DNA of 34,980 nucleotides from Gammaproteobacteria bacterium (GCA_947458495.1 CANHAR010000002.1:1-34980), one strand, 5' to 3'. Shown: positions 26,121 to 34,980, counted from the first letter of the stretch. Numbers and translations: made by a program. Notes: a model not told the origin generated them from the letters alone.

Positions 26121-27296
26121 TCAGAACAGCCTGCTGATGGCAATCAGCAGTAATGGAATTACAAAAAACACGCCGGCAATATAGGCAACAACGTACCACT
26201 TGCTGCGCATCGCAAGGGTGGCCAGTGTTTCAGCCATTTTAATGGGAACGTTTCGGGTGAACGGAATACCGTAAAGAATGGCGATAGCAAACACGTTAAA
26301 AAACAGATGGACCAGTGCAATCGCCAACGCTGTATCAGCCATCGGACCAGTGATAGCCGTGACCGCGAGTAATGCGGTGATGGTGGTACCAATGTTGGAA
26401 CCCAGCACAAACGGATAAATCTGTTGAATAGTGAACACCCCGGAGCCTGCCAATGGCACGATCAGCGACGTCGTAGTTGATGACGACTGCACCAGCATTG
26501 TGATTGCGGTACCGGAGACCATTCCCGCTATTGGCCCCCTGCCGACCGCAGCATGCATGATGTCTCTGGCTTTACCGACCAGTAATTTCCTCAGGATTTG
26601 TCCCATGCTGGATATCACCAGCAGAATCATGACTACGCCAATAACAATCATCGCAATGCCGGCAAAAATGCCCGGCAGCCAGGACGTGATCAACTCCAGC
26701 ACCTGCGACGCTGGTGATAACAGCGTACCCATAAAGTTTACATCACTCATACTCAGACTGGCTTCGGAGTACAGCATTTCAGCCAGTGCGGTCGCCACGC
26801 GTTCCAGCGGTCTGAACAGAATTTCCAGGGGCAGCAGAATGGCCACCGCACATAAATTGAAACTGTCATGCACGGTAGCGGCTGCAAAAGCCCTGCGAAA
26901 TTCCTCACCGTTGCGCACATGCCCGAGACTCACCAGAGTGCTGGTCAGCGAGGTACCGATATTGGCGCCCATCACCATGGGGATTGCTATACCCAGTGGC
27001 AAGCCACCGGCAACCAGGCCAACGATGATAGAAGTCACGGTACTTGAGCTTTGTATGACCGCCGTAACAACCAAACCAATCACCAGCGCAATGATTGGAT
27101 TGGAGGCAAAGGCAAACAGCTCCCGGGCATTGTCACCGGCTGCCAATTTAAATCCATCACCAATACCGGCAACGGCGGCCAATAACAGATAGACCAGCGC
27201 CAGTACCAAGAGCCATGACAGCCAGTTATTGCGATTATCGGCGGCTCCGCCGGGCTGTTCGTGATTAACTGTTGATGTTTTGTTGCTTGTGGACAC
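26121..27296 (-). CDS. Na/Pi cotransporter family protein
   Basis: 'GLVVTAVIQSSSTVTSIIVGLVAGGLPL' and 'GTAITMLVQSSSTTTSLIVPLAGSG' QSSS repeats and 'MGANIGTSLTSTLVSLGH'; GTG 27296 (GGGA upstream) preferred over track start 27335. Confidence 0.93.
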   Translation of the reverse strand: MSTSNKTSTVNHEQPGGAADNRNNWLSWLLVLALVYLLLAAVAGIGDGFKLAAGDNARELFAFASNPIIALVIGLVVTAVIQSSSTVTSIIVGLVAGGLPLGIAIPMVMGANIGTSLTSTLVSLGHVRNGEEFRRAFAAATVHDSFNLCAVAILLPLEILFRPLERVATALAEMLYSEASLSMSDVNFMGTLLSPASQVLELITSWLPGIFAGIAMIVIGVVMILLVISSMGQILRKLLVGKARDIMHAAVGRGPIAGMVSGTAITMLVQSSSTTTSLIVPLAGSGVFTIQQIYPFVLGSNIGTTITALLAVTAITGPMADTALAIALVHLFFNVFAIAILYGIPFTRNVPIKMAETLATLAMRSKWYVVAYIAGVFFVIPLLLIAISRLF

Positions 27297-27347
27297 AAGA
27301 AATCCCTTTGGCTTGTTATTTGGATAAACACACAATTACTGAAAAAT

Positions 27348-27365
27348 GTGACAAGCTGATGAAAG
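27348..27365 (-). promoter_or_regulatory. candidate single Pho box upstream of Na/Pi cotransporter operon
   Basis: Minus strand CTTTCAT-CAGC-TTGTCAC compared with CTGTCAT-N4-CTGTCAY; two mismatches over 14 half-site positions. Confidence 0.45.
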
Positions 27366-27461
27366 CACACCAACTCAGCAGCGGGCGGCGATTGTAATAC
27401 AAGTGCCAGCTGTCCGGTCAGCTTGGCATCGTAAACCTCACTGACTGCAGAGAATCTCAAT

Positions 27462-27878
27462 ATGACCAAACCTGTCGCAAAGCCCACCGGCAACCCATGG
27501 ATTCGCACACTGATAATCGTGGCCTTTACGGTGCTGATCGGCGCTGTTTTATGGCTGTTGTTGCCAAAAGGTTCGTTCTCCAACGATCTGACCCGCGTGG
27601 GCCAAGGCCAGCCGGCACTGGTGATGCTGCGCGAAGTGCATGTGATGGGCGGGGATCTGGTCATGGAACAGATGCTGCACATCCAAGCTGAATTTCAGGA
27701 CTCGGTAGAGTTTCTGGTGGTACACACCGGACATCCGGATGGACAGGCGTTTGCGGCAGAGCACAATATCAGCGATGGCTCGCTGGTGTTGTTTGATGCG
27801 CAGGGGCAAGTGCTGGGTCGCAGCGCGCGCCCGGAGTCTGCGGACGCGCTGCGGCAGTTCATTACAGAGCTTCTGTAA
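27462..27878 (+). CDS. membrane-anchored hypothetical protein, possibly thioredoxin-like
   Basis: One N-terminal TM then 'QPALVMLREVHVMGGDLVMEQMLHIQAEFQDSVEFLVVHTGHPDGQAFAAEHNISDGSLVLFDAQGQVLGRSARP', thioredoxin-fold-like pattern. Confidence 0.65.
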   Translation: MTKPVAKPTGNPWIRTLIIVAFTVLIGAVLWLLLPKGSFSNDLTRVGQGQPALVMLREVHVMGGDLVMEQMLHIQAEFQDSVEFLVVHTGHPDGQAFAAEHNISDGSLVLFDAQGQVLGRSARPESADALRQFITELL

Positions 27879-27897
27879 AAGCAGAACTGAATTTCTT

Positions 27898-27931
27898 TCA
27901 CAACAACCACCACAACAACAACAACAACAAC
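27898..27931. repeat. CAA-rich trinucleotide repeat
   Basis: CACAACAACCACCACAACAACAACAACAACAACAG, about 6 perfect CAA units at the end. Confidence 0.85.
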
Positions 27932-27950
27932 AGGGCATCCCTGCCCTGTT
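27929..27950 (-). terminator. hairpin terminator between convergent genes
   Basis: AACAGGGCA (27929-27937) / TGCCCTGTT (27942-27950), perfect 9-bp stem with 4-nt loop; on the minus strand followed by a GTTGTTGTT... tail. Confidence 0.65.
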
Positions 27951-27956
27951 ACGTCA

Positions 27957-30755
27957 TCAGAAGTTTACGCGGGCACCGAGGAAGTACAGTGACCCAAACT
28001 TCTCGTACTCGTAGGTACGCTGACGATCGCCGTAGTAGCGCGCACCGGGTGTGTCGCTGAGGTTTTTGCCTTCGAAGAACACTTCATAGGTGTCGTTGAT
28101 GGCATAACTGGCGGTCAGATCCAGCTGTGAACGGCCCTCCCAATACAGATCCAGGCGGCCGTCATTGGCATTGATCTCATTCAGATAATCGCTGCGATCG
28201 GTATACGACAGACGCACGCTCAGGCCATCTGCTTCATAAAACGCTGACAGATTGTAGGTGTGCTCAGACTGGCCTGGCAGATCAAAACGGCTGCGACCAC
28301 TGTAAGAGCGGCCCAGATTCATGTGTGCATCGGTGTAGGTGTAGTTAGCAAACACACCAAAGTCTGACCAGAATCCCGGCAACATGGTCAGTTGCTGCTG
28401 CCAGCTGACTTCTGCGCCAAAAATGCGGCCATCCGGTGCATTTTCCGGACGTGTGATCAGTGCATTGTCGCCCTCAAATGTGCCGCTCAGCGTCAGCTCG
28501 TAGCGGTAATCCGCCAGATCCTTATAGAACACACCACCAGAAATCAGACCCAGCGGCTCGATGTAGTACTCAAGCATAAAGTCGACGTTGTTGGTCAGTG
28601 TCGGGTTCAGATCCGGGTTACCGGCCGCCACACGCACGATGGCGGACGAATCGTTTTCCACCAATCGCGGTACGATTTGCGGGAAGTTAGGCCGTGAAAT
28701 GGAGCGGGTAATCGCCGCACGACCAATCAGGTTTTCACTGAAGCTGTAACGCAGTGTGGCACCGGGGAAGAAGTTCGTGTAGCTGTTGCCCGCCGTGCGT
28801 TTGCCAATGGCACTGGTCACTTCGTTAAACGAGGGTGAACTGGAATTCTGTTCGGTGCGTTCCATACGCAGACCCAGCAGCAACTCCGCGCGATCATACT
28901 CAACGCGAGCAGAACCGTAGGCTGATGAGATGTCTTCATCCACACTGTAGTCTGAAGTGATGGACTGCGGGATACGACGCTGGGTGATGGAACTGGCCTT
29001 GATACCATCAAGATAGGCGGTGACCAGTACCGGGTCCATTTTGACGCCGAGGTTATAACCGTAGTTGATCGATGGCTCATCGGTCAGGAATGTCAGCAGG
29101 GGCTGCGTCGGCGCTGATGTGGTACGACGATCCCGGTAACGCTCTTCGTCATGGGTCTTTTCACGACCACGGAATTTGATGCCCCACTGATAGGTTGTGG
29201 GCTGACTGAACAGCATGCCGGGCATCTCGACGTTAGCTTGCGCACTGACTTCGTCTTCAACACCGCTGTTAGAACGGAAGGTGTTTTCGCGGAAGCTCAT
29301 GCTACTCACACGCGTCAATTCGCCGGTGGCAAACACGGAGTACGCGGGGTTATTGGCATCCTGCGAAAAATCATAACTGACGTTTGGACGCAGGCTGGAG
29401 CGCAGCAGCAACTCATCACGATTCGGATAGGTTTGTTTGGCGCTTGATACTGATGCAGAGTAATCCAGCGTGTAATTGCTCAACTCATTCTCGCCGCCAA
29501 ATGTCACTGACGAAATGGTGTTCTGCTGCACGCGGTGGCGGAAGTGCTTCTGTAAACGCACCGTGTTAACGGTGCCGCTCAGATTGGTGGCGCCAGGCTG
29601 CAAAGTGCCCTCTTCCCACAGAATATCCGCACGGTTGCGGAACTCGTCATCGGTAAACTGTGCCCACGAGCCACGCAGGTAATAACTGTCGGTATCCGTT
29701 GGACGCCATTCCAGTGACGTGGTCGCCGCCATACGCTCACGACGGGTATCGTAGTCCTTGAACAGCGTTTCGATCAGGCTCAGTACCTCACCCTGCGGGC
29801 GATTGAGCACGGTCCAGACGTTCTCAACGTTATCCACCTGACGGCGTGTCTTGGAATAACTCAGTGACACCAGTGCGCCAAACTGCTGCTCGCTGCCAAA
29901 CAGATTGCTGGCCTGCAAGGAGCCACGTGTGTCGCTTTTGCCGTATTCGTTGTCGCTGATACCGGCAGAGCCACCCAACTGCGGGCCACGGGTATCAAAC
30001 GGTGAGCGCGTGACAATGTTGACCGCGCCAGCAATGGAATCGGCATCCTGATCAGGCCGCAGGGTTTTGGAGACTTCAATCTGGCTGACGATGTCGGACG
30101 GGATGGTGTCGAGGTCAACCGCGCGTGTAAAGGGATCCGGCGCGGGCATGCTCACGCCATTAATCGCCACCGCTGAGAATTCTGCCGGGGCACCACGCAC
30201 GTTGATGTAACGTCCCTCACCCTGGTCACGCTGAATGCCCACACCGGGCGCGCGCTGCAAGGCTTCTGCAATGTTGGAATCCGGAAACCGGCCAATCGCG
30301 TCGGATGAAATCACGTTGCTGACGTTGTCGGCCATACGCTGCTGGTTCAGAGCACGTGCCTGACTGTCCACAATCGGCGACGCACGCACAATGATCTCTT
30401 CAATGACACCGGCGGGCAGCAGTGCCTGGGAAATGTTGGCACGCTGGCCGTCAGCCACGGTAATGCTCTGTGTGGTTGACTCATAACCCAGATAGTCGAT
30501 GACCACGGTATAAGTGCCTGCAGGCAGGCTGCCCAGCGTGAATTCGCCCTGCGTGTTGGTCACGCCACGAACGTTCAGTTCCTGAATAGTGATCTGTGCG
30601 CCCGGCAATGCAGAGCCGGAGCGATCTTCAATACGGCCGGCAACAACGCCGGTTTGTGCAAAGGCTTCAGCTGCAAACATCAAGGCAATGGCAGGCACGG
30701 CGGTGCGTATCATCACCGGTAGAATTTTTTTGCGGAATCTTGATAGCGAAGACAT
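27957..30755 (-). CDS. TonB-dependent receptor with N-terminal carboxypeptidase-regulatory-like domain
   Basis: 932 aa; signal peptide, 'VVAGRIEDRSGSALPGAQITIQELNVRGVTNTQGEFTLGSLPAGTYTVVIDYLGYE', plug 'RMADNVSNVISSDAIGRFPDSNIAEALQRAPGVGIQRDQGEGRYINVRGAPAEFSAVAINGV', C-terminal 'YFLGARVNF'. Confidence 0.96.
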   Translation of the reverse strand: MSSLSRFRKKILPVMIRTAVPAIALMFAAEAFAQTGVVAGRIEDRSGSALPGAQITIQELNVRGVTNTQGEFTLGSLPAGTYTVVIDYLGYESTTQSITVADGQRANISQALLPAGVIEEIIVRASPIVDSQARALNQQRMADNVSNVISSDAIGRFPDSNIAEALQRAPGVGIQRDQGEGRYINVRGAPAEFSAVAINGVSMPAPDPFTRAVDLDTIPSDIVSQIEVSKTLRPDQDADSIAGAVNIVTRSPFDTRGPQLGGSAGISDNEYGKSDTRGSLQASNLFGSEQQFGALVSLSYSKTRRQVDNVENVWTVLNRPQGEVLSLIETLFKDYDTRRERMAATTSLEWRPTDTDSYYLRGSWAQFTDDEFRNRADILWEEGTLQPGATNLSGTVNTVRLQKHFRHRVQQNTISSVTFGGENELSNYTLDYSASVSSAKQTYPNRDELLLRSSLRPNVSYDFSQDANNPAYSVFATGELTRVSSMSFRENTFRSNSGVEDEVSAQANVEMPGMLFSQPTTYQWGIKFRGREKTHDEERYRDRRTTSAPTQPLLTFLTDEPSINYGYNLGVKMDPVLVTAYLDGIKASSITQRRIPQSITSDYSVDEDISSAYGSARVEYDRAELLLGLRMERTEQNSSSPSFNEVTSAIGKRTAGNSYTNFFPGATLRYSFSENLIGRAAITRSISRPNFPQIVPRLVENDSSAIVRVAAGNPDLNPTLTNNVDFMLEYYIEPLGLISGGVFYKDLADYRYELTLSGTFEGDNALITRPENAPDGRIFGAEVSWQQQLTMLPGFWSDFGVFANYTYTDAHMNLGRSYSGRSRFDLPGQSEHTYNLSAFYEADGLSVRLSYTDRSDYLNEINANDGRLDLYWEGRSQLDLTASYAINDTYEVFFEGKNLSDTPGARYYGDRQRTYEYEKFGSLYFLGARVNF

Positions 30756-30830
30756 TCATCGGCTCCAGGGCTTATATCGTGGGTTTGGGGTCGGTTTGAG
30801 ATACCCTGCCGGCGAGTCTATGAAGTTTGT

Positions 30831-30870
30831 TTGACAGCTATGTGAAGGAAAGATGACAGTTGTGTGACAG
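30831..30870 (-). promoter_or_regulatory. tandem Pho boxes (four half-sites) upstream of TonB-dependent receptor
   Basis: Minus strand CTGTCAC-ACAA-CTGTCAT-CTTT-CCTTCAC-ATAG-CTGTCAA: four 7-mers in exact 11-bp register, 76-115 bp upstream of the start codon. Confidence 0.75.
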
Positions 30871-30958
30871 TATGACCAATCTGTCACAAATGCCCGGATG
30901 ACGAGATGATTGTGTCTTGGTTACACTGCCTGCTTTCATCCCCGATCAGGAATCCACG

Positions 30959-31570
30959 ATGTACGTACCGCAGCATTTCAGCGAAAGCGACACCAGCAAA
31001 CTGCAGCAAACCATCCGCGACTACGGATTGGGCCTGCTGATTGTGGCCGACAACGCCGGCATTGAGGCCAACCATGTGCCTTTTCATCTGTGTTGTGATC
31101 AAGGAAATGAGCTAGGCACCTTGCAGTGCCACGTGGCGCGCAGCAATCCGGTGTGGCAACGTCTGCAGGCGGGAGCCTCTGCTCTGGTGGTCTTTCAGGG
31201 ACCGGACGCCTATGTATCGCCGTCGTGGTATCCAAGCAAAGCTGAAAACGGTCGCGCGGTACCCACCTGGAACTATCTGGCGGTGCATGCAGAAGGCAGC
31301 GTGCGGGTCATTGAGGATGCCGGCTGGCTGAAACAACACGTGCGCAATCTGACGAATCAACATGAATCCGGCAGGCTAAACCCGTGGTCGGTTGATGATG
31401 CGCCAACAGACTACACAGAGCGGATGTTACAGGCCGTAGTGGGCCTTGAGATCAGCATTCAGAAACTCACCGGCAAACTCAAGGCCAGTCAGAATCAACC
31501 GGAGCGCAACAAAGTCGGGGTGATCGCCGGACTGAGTGCGGAGCATCCGATGGCTAAACTGATTAGCTGA
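30959..31570 (+). CDS. PaiB-like FMN-binding negative transcriptional regulator family protein
   Basis: 'MYVPQHFSESDTSKLQQTIRDYGLGLLIV...ANHVPFHL...LGTLQCHVARSNPVWQRL...FQGPDAYVSPSWYPSKAENGRAVPTWNYLAVHAEG...VGLEISIQKLTGKLKASQNQPERNKVGVIAGL'. Confidence 0.95.
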   Translation: MYVPQHFSESDTSKLQQTIRDYGLGLLIVADNAGIEANHVPFHLCCDQGNELGTLQCHVARSNPVWQRLQAGASALVVFQGPDAYVSPSWYPSKAENGRAVPTWNYLAVHAEGSVRVIEDAGWLKQHVRNLTNQHESGRLNPWSVDDAPTDYTERMLQAVVGLEISIQKLTGKLKASQNQPERNKVGVIAGLSAEHPMAKLIS

Positions 31571-31604
31571 AACAAAATTCTCTTATTTTCAACCCGAGCA
31601 CCTC

Positions 31605-32525
31605 ATGATGAGCAATAGCCAGCCTTCAAGATTCTTGCTGCTTGCAGTCGTACTGCTGTCAGTACTGCAATTATCCACCGCACACGCAGCCGAACTGATC
31701 AGACACAATGTTGATGCCGATGACCATGCGATGGCGTTGTGGGAAAAATCAGTCCCCGATCCCAAGGGTCATATCCTGCTGCATCACGGACGCACCTGGA
31801 GTTCGTTGCCGGATTTTGATCTGCAGGTACCCGGAGAAGAGCTGTCACTGATGGACGGGTTTAATGCCATGGGTTTCAGTGTATGGGCACTCGATGCGCG
31901 CGGGTACGGTGGCACAGCGCGTGACAGCAGCGGCTGGAACACGCCGGACCGCGCCGCACAGGATCTGGCCATTGTGCTGGATTGGCTGCAGGCACGTAAC
32001 GGCGAAAAAACCCACGTCTGGGGCTGGTCGTATGGATCGATGGTGGCGCAGCTGACCGCACAACGGTATCCGGATGCCTTCCGCTCAGTGACGCTTTTTG
32101 GTTATCCCACCGACCCGGATACAGACGTGCCTGTTGACACCAACAGCGGCGAGCCGCCACGTCGCCCGACAACAGCAGAAGCCGCCGCCTCGGATTTTAT
32201 TGTGCCCGGCGCCATCAGTCAGCACGCTATCGATACCTTTGTGGCGGCTGCATTGGCGGCCGATCCGGTGCGCGCTGACTGGAACCAGTTGCATCAATGG
32301 AATGCACTTGACGGCGCGCTGCTCAACGTCCCGGTGTTGTTATTGCAGGCTGAATTTGATCCGCTGGCCAATACCGATGCCCACGCCCGTCTGTTTGTAA
32401 AAATCCCCAACGCCAACAAACAATGGGTGGTGCTGGCCGGTGGTGCACATGCCGCGCTGCTGGAAACGCCAAGAGCACGGCTGATCAAAGCGTCGGTGGA
32501 TTTTATGCAGTGGATGGAGCAGTGA
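31605..32525 (+). CDS. exported alpha/beta hydrolase
   Basis: Signal peptide; 'HILLHHGRTWSSL', 'VWALDARGYGGTARDS', 'HVWGWSYGSMVAQLTAQRYP' (nucleophile elbow), 'VPVLLLQAEFDPLAN', 'GGAHAALLETP'. Confidence 0.9.
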   Translation: MMSNSQPSRFLLLAVVLLSVLQLSTAHAAELIRHNVDADDHAMALWEKSVPDPKGHILLHHGRTWSSLPDFDLQVPGEELSLMDGFNAMGFSVWALDARGYGGTARDSSGWNTPDRAAQDLAIVLDWLQARNGEKTHVWGWSYGSMVAQLTAQRYPDAFRSVTLFGYPTDPDTDVPVDTNSGEPPRRPTTAEAAASDFIVPGAISQHAIDTFVAAALAADPVRADWNQLHQWNALDGALLNVPVLLLQAEFDPLANTDAHARLFVKIPNANKQWVVLAGGAHAALLETPRARLIKASVDFMQWMEQ

Positions 32526-32569
32526 GATAACAGCTCAAACAATGATGAGCGATCCAAACTATTCCATGG

Positions 32570-32597
32570 TTGATAATCCAGACATTGCACATATAAT
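32570..32597 (+). promoter_or_regulatory. sigma70 promoter of TA operon
   Basis: TTGATA (32570-32575), 16-bp spacer, TATAAT (32592-32597); direct repeats CACATATA at 32588-32595 and 32600-32607 overlap the -10. Confidence 0.6.
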
Positions 32598-32624
32598 GAC
32601 ACATATACTTAAGGAGGAGATTAT

Positions 32625-32855
32625 ATGGGCCAGGTCACGATTTATCTAGACGACGACATTGAGCGCAAAATGAATGATGCAGTCAAATCTGCTCAGATAT
32701 CCAAAAGTAAATGGATAGCGCAACTCGTTCAGGAAAAAGTGGCCAATCATTGGCCTGACTCCATTGCTGAGATGGCCGGCAGCTGGGATGACTTTCCTTC
32801 ATTGGCAGAAATCAGGCACGCCCAAGCCTCTGATACTGAAAGAGAATCACTTTGA
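32625..32855 (+). CDS. ribbon-helix-helix type antitoxin
   Basis: 'MGQVTIYLDDDIERKMNDAVKSAQISKSKWIAQLVQEKV'; AAGGAGGAG ribosome-binding site; abuts PIN toxin. Confidence 0.88.
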   Translation: MGQVTIYLDDDIERKMNDAVKSAQISKSKWIAQLVQEKVANHWPDSIAEMAGSWDDFPSLAEIRHAQASDTERESL

Positions 32856-33250
32856 TGTATGTGCTTGACACTAATATCCTAATTTACTTCTTCAAAGGCA
32901 TGGGTAATGTCTCAAAGAAGCTGTTGTCGGTTTCACCCAAGGATATTGGTATTCCTGCTATCGTCATTTACGAACTGGAATACGGCATTCACAAATCCAG
33001 CTTCCCGGAAAAGCGTCAACAGCAGCTAACTGAATTATGCTCCCTCGTAAACGTACTACCTTTTGGCGGCGCAGAGGCCAGATTGACTGCCGACATCCGG
33101 GCAAAACTTGAGAAAAGTGCCACACCCATTGGGCCCTATGATCTGCTTATTGCCGGCACGGCTATGTCAAACAATGCTGTGCTGATTACTAACAACACCA
33201 AAGAGTTTTCCAGAGTTCCCAACTTACTGATTGAGAACTGGTTTGATTAA
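32855..33250 (+). CDS. vapC: VapC-like PIN domain toxin
   Basis: 'MYVLDTNILIYFFKG', 'IPAIVIYELEYGI', 'ATPIGPYDLLIAGTAMSNNAVLITNNTKEFSRVPNLLIENW'; ATG overlaps the antitoxin TGA. Confidence 0.93.
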   Translation: MYVLDTNILIYFFKGMGNVSKKLLSVSPKDIGIPAIVIYELEYGIHKSSFPEKRQQQLTELCSLVNVLPFGGAEARLTADIRAKLEKSATPIGPYDLLIAGTAMSNNAVLITNNTKEFSRVPNLLIENWFD

Positions 33251-33261
33251 CACTGTAGCAA

Positions 33262-34980
33262 TCATTTAAAGCTGTAATTGACCCCCGCATACAACGATCG
33301 CCCCATACCCGGCACACCGATTCCAAACGGAATGCCATTGATGGACATGGTCATCCCTTGCGCAACATAGGTGCCTCCAGCGGGCAAGAAGTAGAACTGG
33401 TCCAGCAGATTCTCGACGCCCAGATCCAGTCTGACGGATTCCCAGCTGTGGCTTAAGCGCAGGTTAAACAGCGAGTAACTGTCTGTGCCGCGTTCATTGC
33501 GCACCCCCGACACGTCGTCTTTTTTGCCGGCAAACACCCATTCGAGACTGTTATCCCAGCCGCCCAGTTCCTGCGACAGAGCCAATCGTCCCTGCATGGG
33601 CACAATGTTGTACAAGCCTGCGCCTGTGTCGGTATTCTCGGCATCGATAAAACTCAGGTTACCGGCCAGTGTCCAATCGCCGCTGGCATTGTTGGCCAGT
33701 TGTGATGCCAGTGTCAGGTCAACGCCTTTAAGCTCAGCCTGCTGATTCTGGTATTTGAGTACGTTGTACTGACCAGGGCGCCACATGGCATTAATAGCCA
33801 CCGCATCAATGTAGTCATCAACGCGAGTGATGTAAGGATTGATACTGAATTCATGACGGGTATCTGCGCTGCGCCAGTTAAGGCTGCCCGACAGGGTCTG
33901 TGCCTTTTCAGGATTCAGTGCCAGATTGCCCACATAACCGTTGCCATCACCGACCAGATTATTCATGGATGCAGCCATGGTCCACGAGGACCATGGGTAA
34001 ACCTCGTAAAGGTTGGCAGAGCGCACTTTTTGCGCCACACCCAGCTCCAGGTCAATCTGGCTGCTCAGCGCATAGCGGGTGAGCAAGGTCAAATCGACAT
34101 TGGTATCCGTATTTTTCCGAGTGGCGCGGTTAAAGGCACTCGCCTCCATGGCTTGCATACCCATGGCGTTCATGGCGGTTGAGTAGCCATGTACGTCGTC
34201 GGCGTTGCGCATCACACGCTCGACCCGCGCTCCGTACATGAGCAGCCAATCGTCTGCGAGATTCAGTTCGTGTTCGGCAAAAATGGCCGTTCTATCACGC
34301 TGGCCATTGTTGATGTTTTCAAAGGTGCCAGGACCCATGGCGCCACCGGAGGCAGTCCAATAGTCTTCAAGCCGGAACTGCTGTAATTCTGCGCCGACAC
34401 GCACCATGCCTCGGGCCGGCAAATCTATCTCTGCGGTCAGACTGAGCCCTGAATTTTTGGAATCAGAAAACATCGGCATACCGGAAGCGCAGGTGCCGGC
34501 CGGATCACCGTGGAATGCCATGGGCGAACATGCTGCACCACCCACCGCTTTTGATCCGTACCAGAACTGTCGGTCTGGACCAAAGTCCATGCCATGCTCA
34601 ACTTGTTCGCGGTAAAAACGGCTTTGTATCTGTCCCCAGCCAGTCTCGCGCTGCCAGTTCAGATTCACCCGCGTCTGTTGATTATCCAACAAGTCCATAC
34701 GCTGATTGGGATACATCTGGCTGGGCATGTTCTGATAACCGATCTGCACATCAAAGGTGTCAGCGCCGGTTTTATAGGCGACGCGCAGAGTGTGATTCTG
34801 AGTCTCGTACGCGGTTGAGCCAACCTCATCCAGAGGCAAGGTATGACCCGGCCGGCCGGTCTGTGCGATGGTTTTGAAATCTTTGGCAGCCGTGTAGTTG
34901 TCACCCTGACTGTAGCTGCCACTGTAGCTGGTGAACAGATTTTCACTGGTTCTGCTGAGCCGGACATTCAACCCAGTTGC
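33262..34980 (-). CDS. TonB-dependent receptor (possibly copper-type), C-terminal part, runs off window edge
   Basis: Beta-barrel sequence; 'MYPNQRMDLLDNQQTRVNLNW', 'LALNPEKAQTLSGSLNWRSAD', 'VRLDLGVENLLDQFYFLPAGGTYVAQGMTMSINGIPFGIGVPGMGRSLYAGVNYSF'; no plug domain within window. Confidence 0.85.
   Translation of the reverse strand, partial: ATGLNVRLSRTSENLFTSYSGSYSQGDNYTAAKDFKTIAQTGRPGHTLPLDEVGSTAYETQNHTLRVAYKTGADTFDVQIGYQNMPSQMYPNQRMDLLDNQQTRVNLNWQRETGWGQIQSRFYREQVEHGMDFGPDRQFWYGSKAVGGAACSPMAFHGDPAGTCASGMPMFSDSKNSGLSLTAEIDLPARGMVRVGAELQQFRLEDYWTASGGAMGPGTFENINNGQRDRTAIFAEHELNLADDWLLMYGARVERVMRNADDVHGYSTAMNAMGMQAMEASAFNRATRKNTDTNVDLTLLTRYALSSQIDLELGVAQKVRSANLYEVYPWSSWTMAASMNNLVGDGNGYVGNLALNPEKAQTLSGSLNWRSADTRHEFSINPYITRVDDYIDAVAINAMWRPGQYNVLKYQNQQAELKGVDLTLASQLANNASGDWTLAGNLSFIDAENTDTGAGLYNIVPMQGRLALSQELGGWDNSLEWVFAGKKDDVSGVRNERGTDSYSLFNLRLSHSWESVRLDLGVENLLDQFYFLPAGGTYVAQGMTMSINGIPFGIGVPGMGRSLYAGVNYSFK

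Noticed and set aside
1-34980. CRISPR arrays, rRNA genes, complete IS elements or prophage structural genes
   Set aside because: No spaced direct-repeat array, no rRNA-like sequence and no transposase or phage structural ORF recognised in the window.

Overview
This window looks like chromosomal DNA from a gammaproteobacterium, judged from gene content and inferred rather than searched. Most of it is ordinary, densely packed coding sequence: TerB-like, exported HpcH/HpaI-type protein, ABC-F/EttA, DnaT-like and lambda-P-like replication proteins, sterol desaturase-type hydroxylase, M20 dipeptidase, DoxX, tRNA-Pro(CGG), TelA/XpaC pair, YccF, DUF2855, amidase, VOC, DUF5916, DUF2147, lysoplasmalogenase, PstS-like protein, Na/Pi cotransporter, two TonB-dependent receptors, PaiB-like, alpha/beta hydrolase and two PIN-domain toxin-antitoxin pairs. 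Two areas stand out. (1) At ~13.55-16.3 kb there is a small integron-cassette-like island. It has a well-formed attC-like site at 14279-14394 with paired R and L boxes, and a matching GTTAGGGC core at 13553. It carries an FRG-domain gene, an unknown gene, and a nuclease-like gene interrupted at an A8 tract; no integrase is visible. (2) At ~24.9-30.9 kb there is a phosphate-themed cluster. An orphan PstS and a Na/Pi cotransporter lie next to a TonB receptor whose promoter region contains four Pho half-sites in perfect 11-bp register (30831-30870). Smaller observations include a 44-aa lipoprotein-like ORF absent from the ORF track, a triple DnaT-domain protein with a 12-bp coding repeat, a RhuM gene with an internal out-of-frame deletion, and operator-like direct repeats in front of both TA modules. 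All family calls are from reading motifs by eye; no searches were run.
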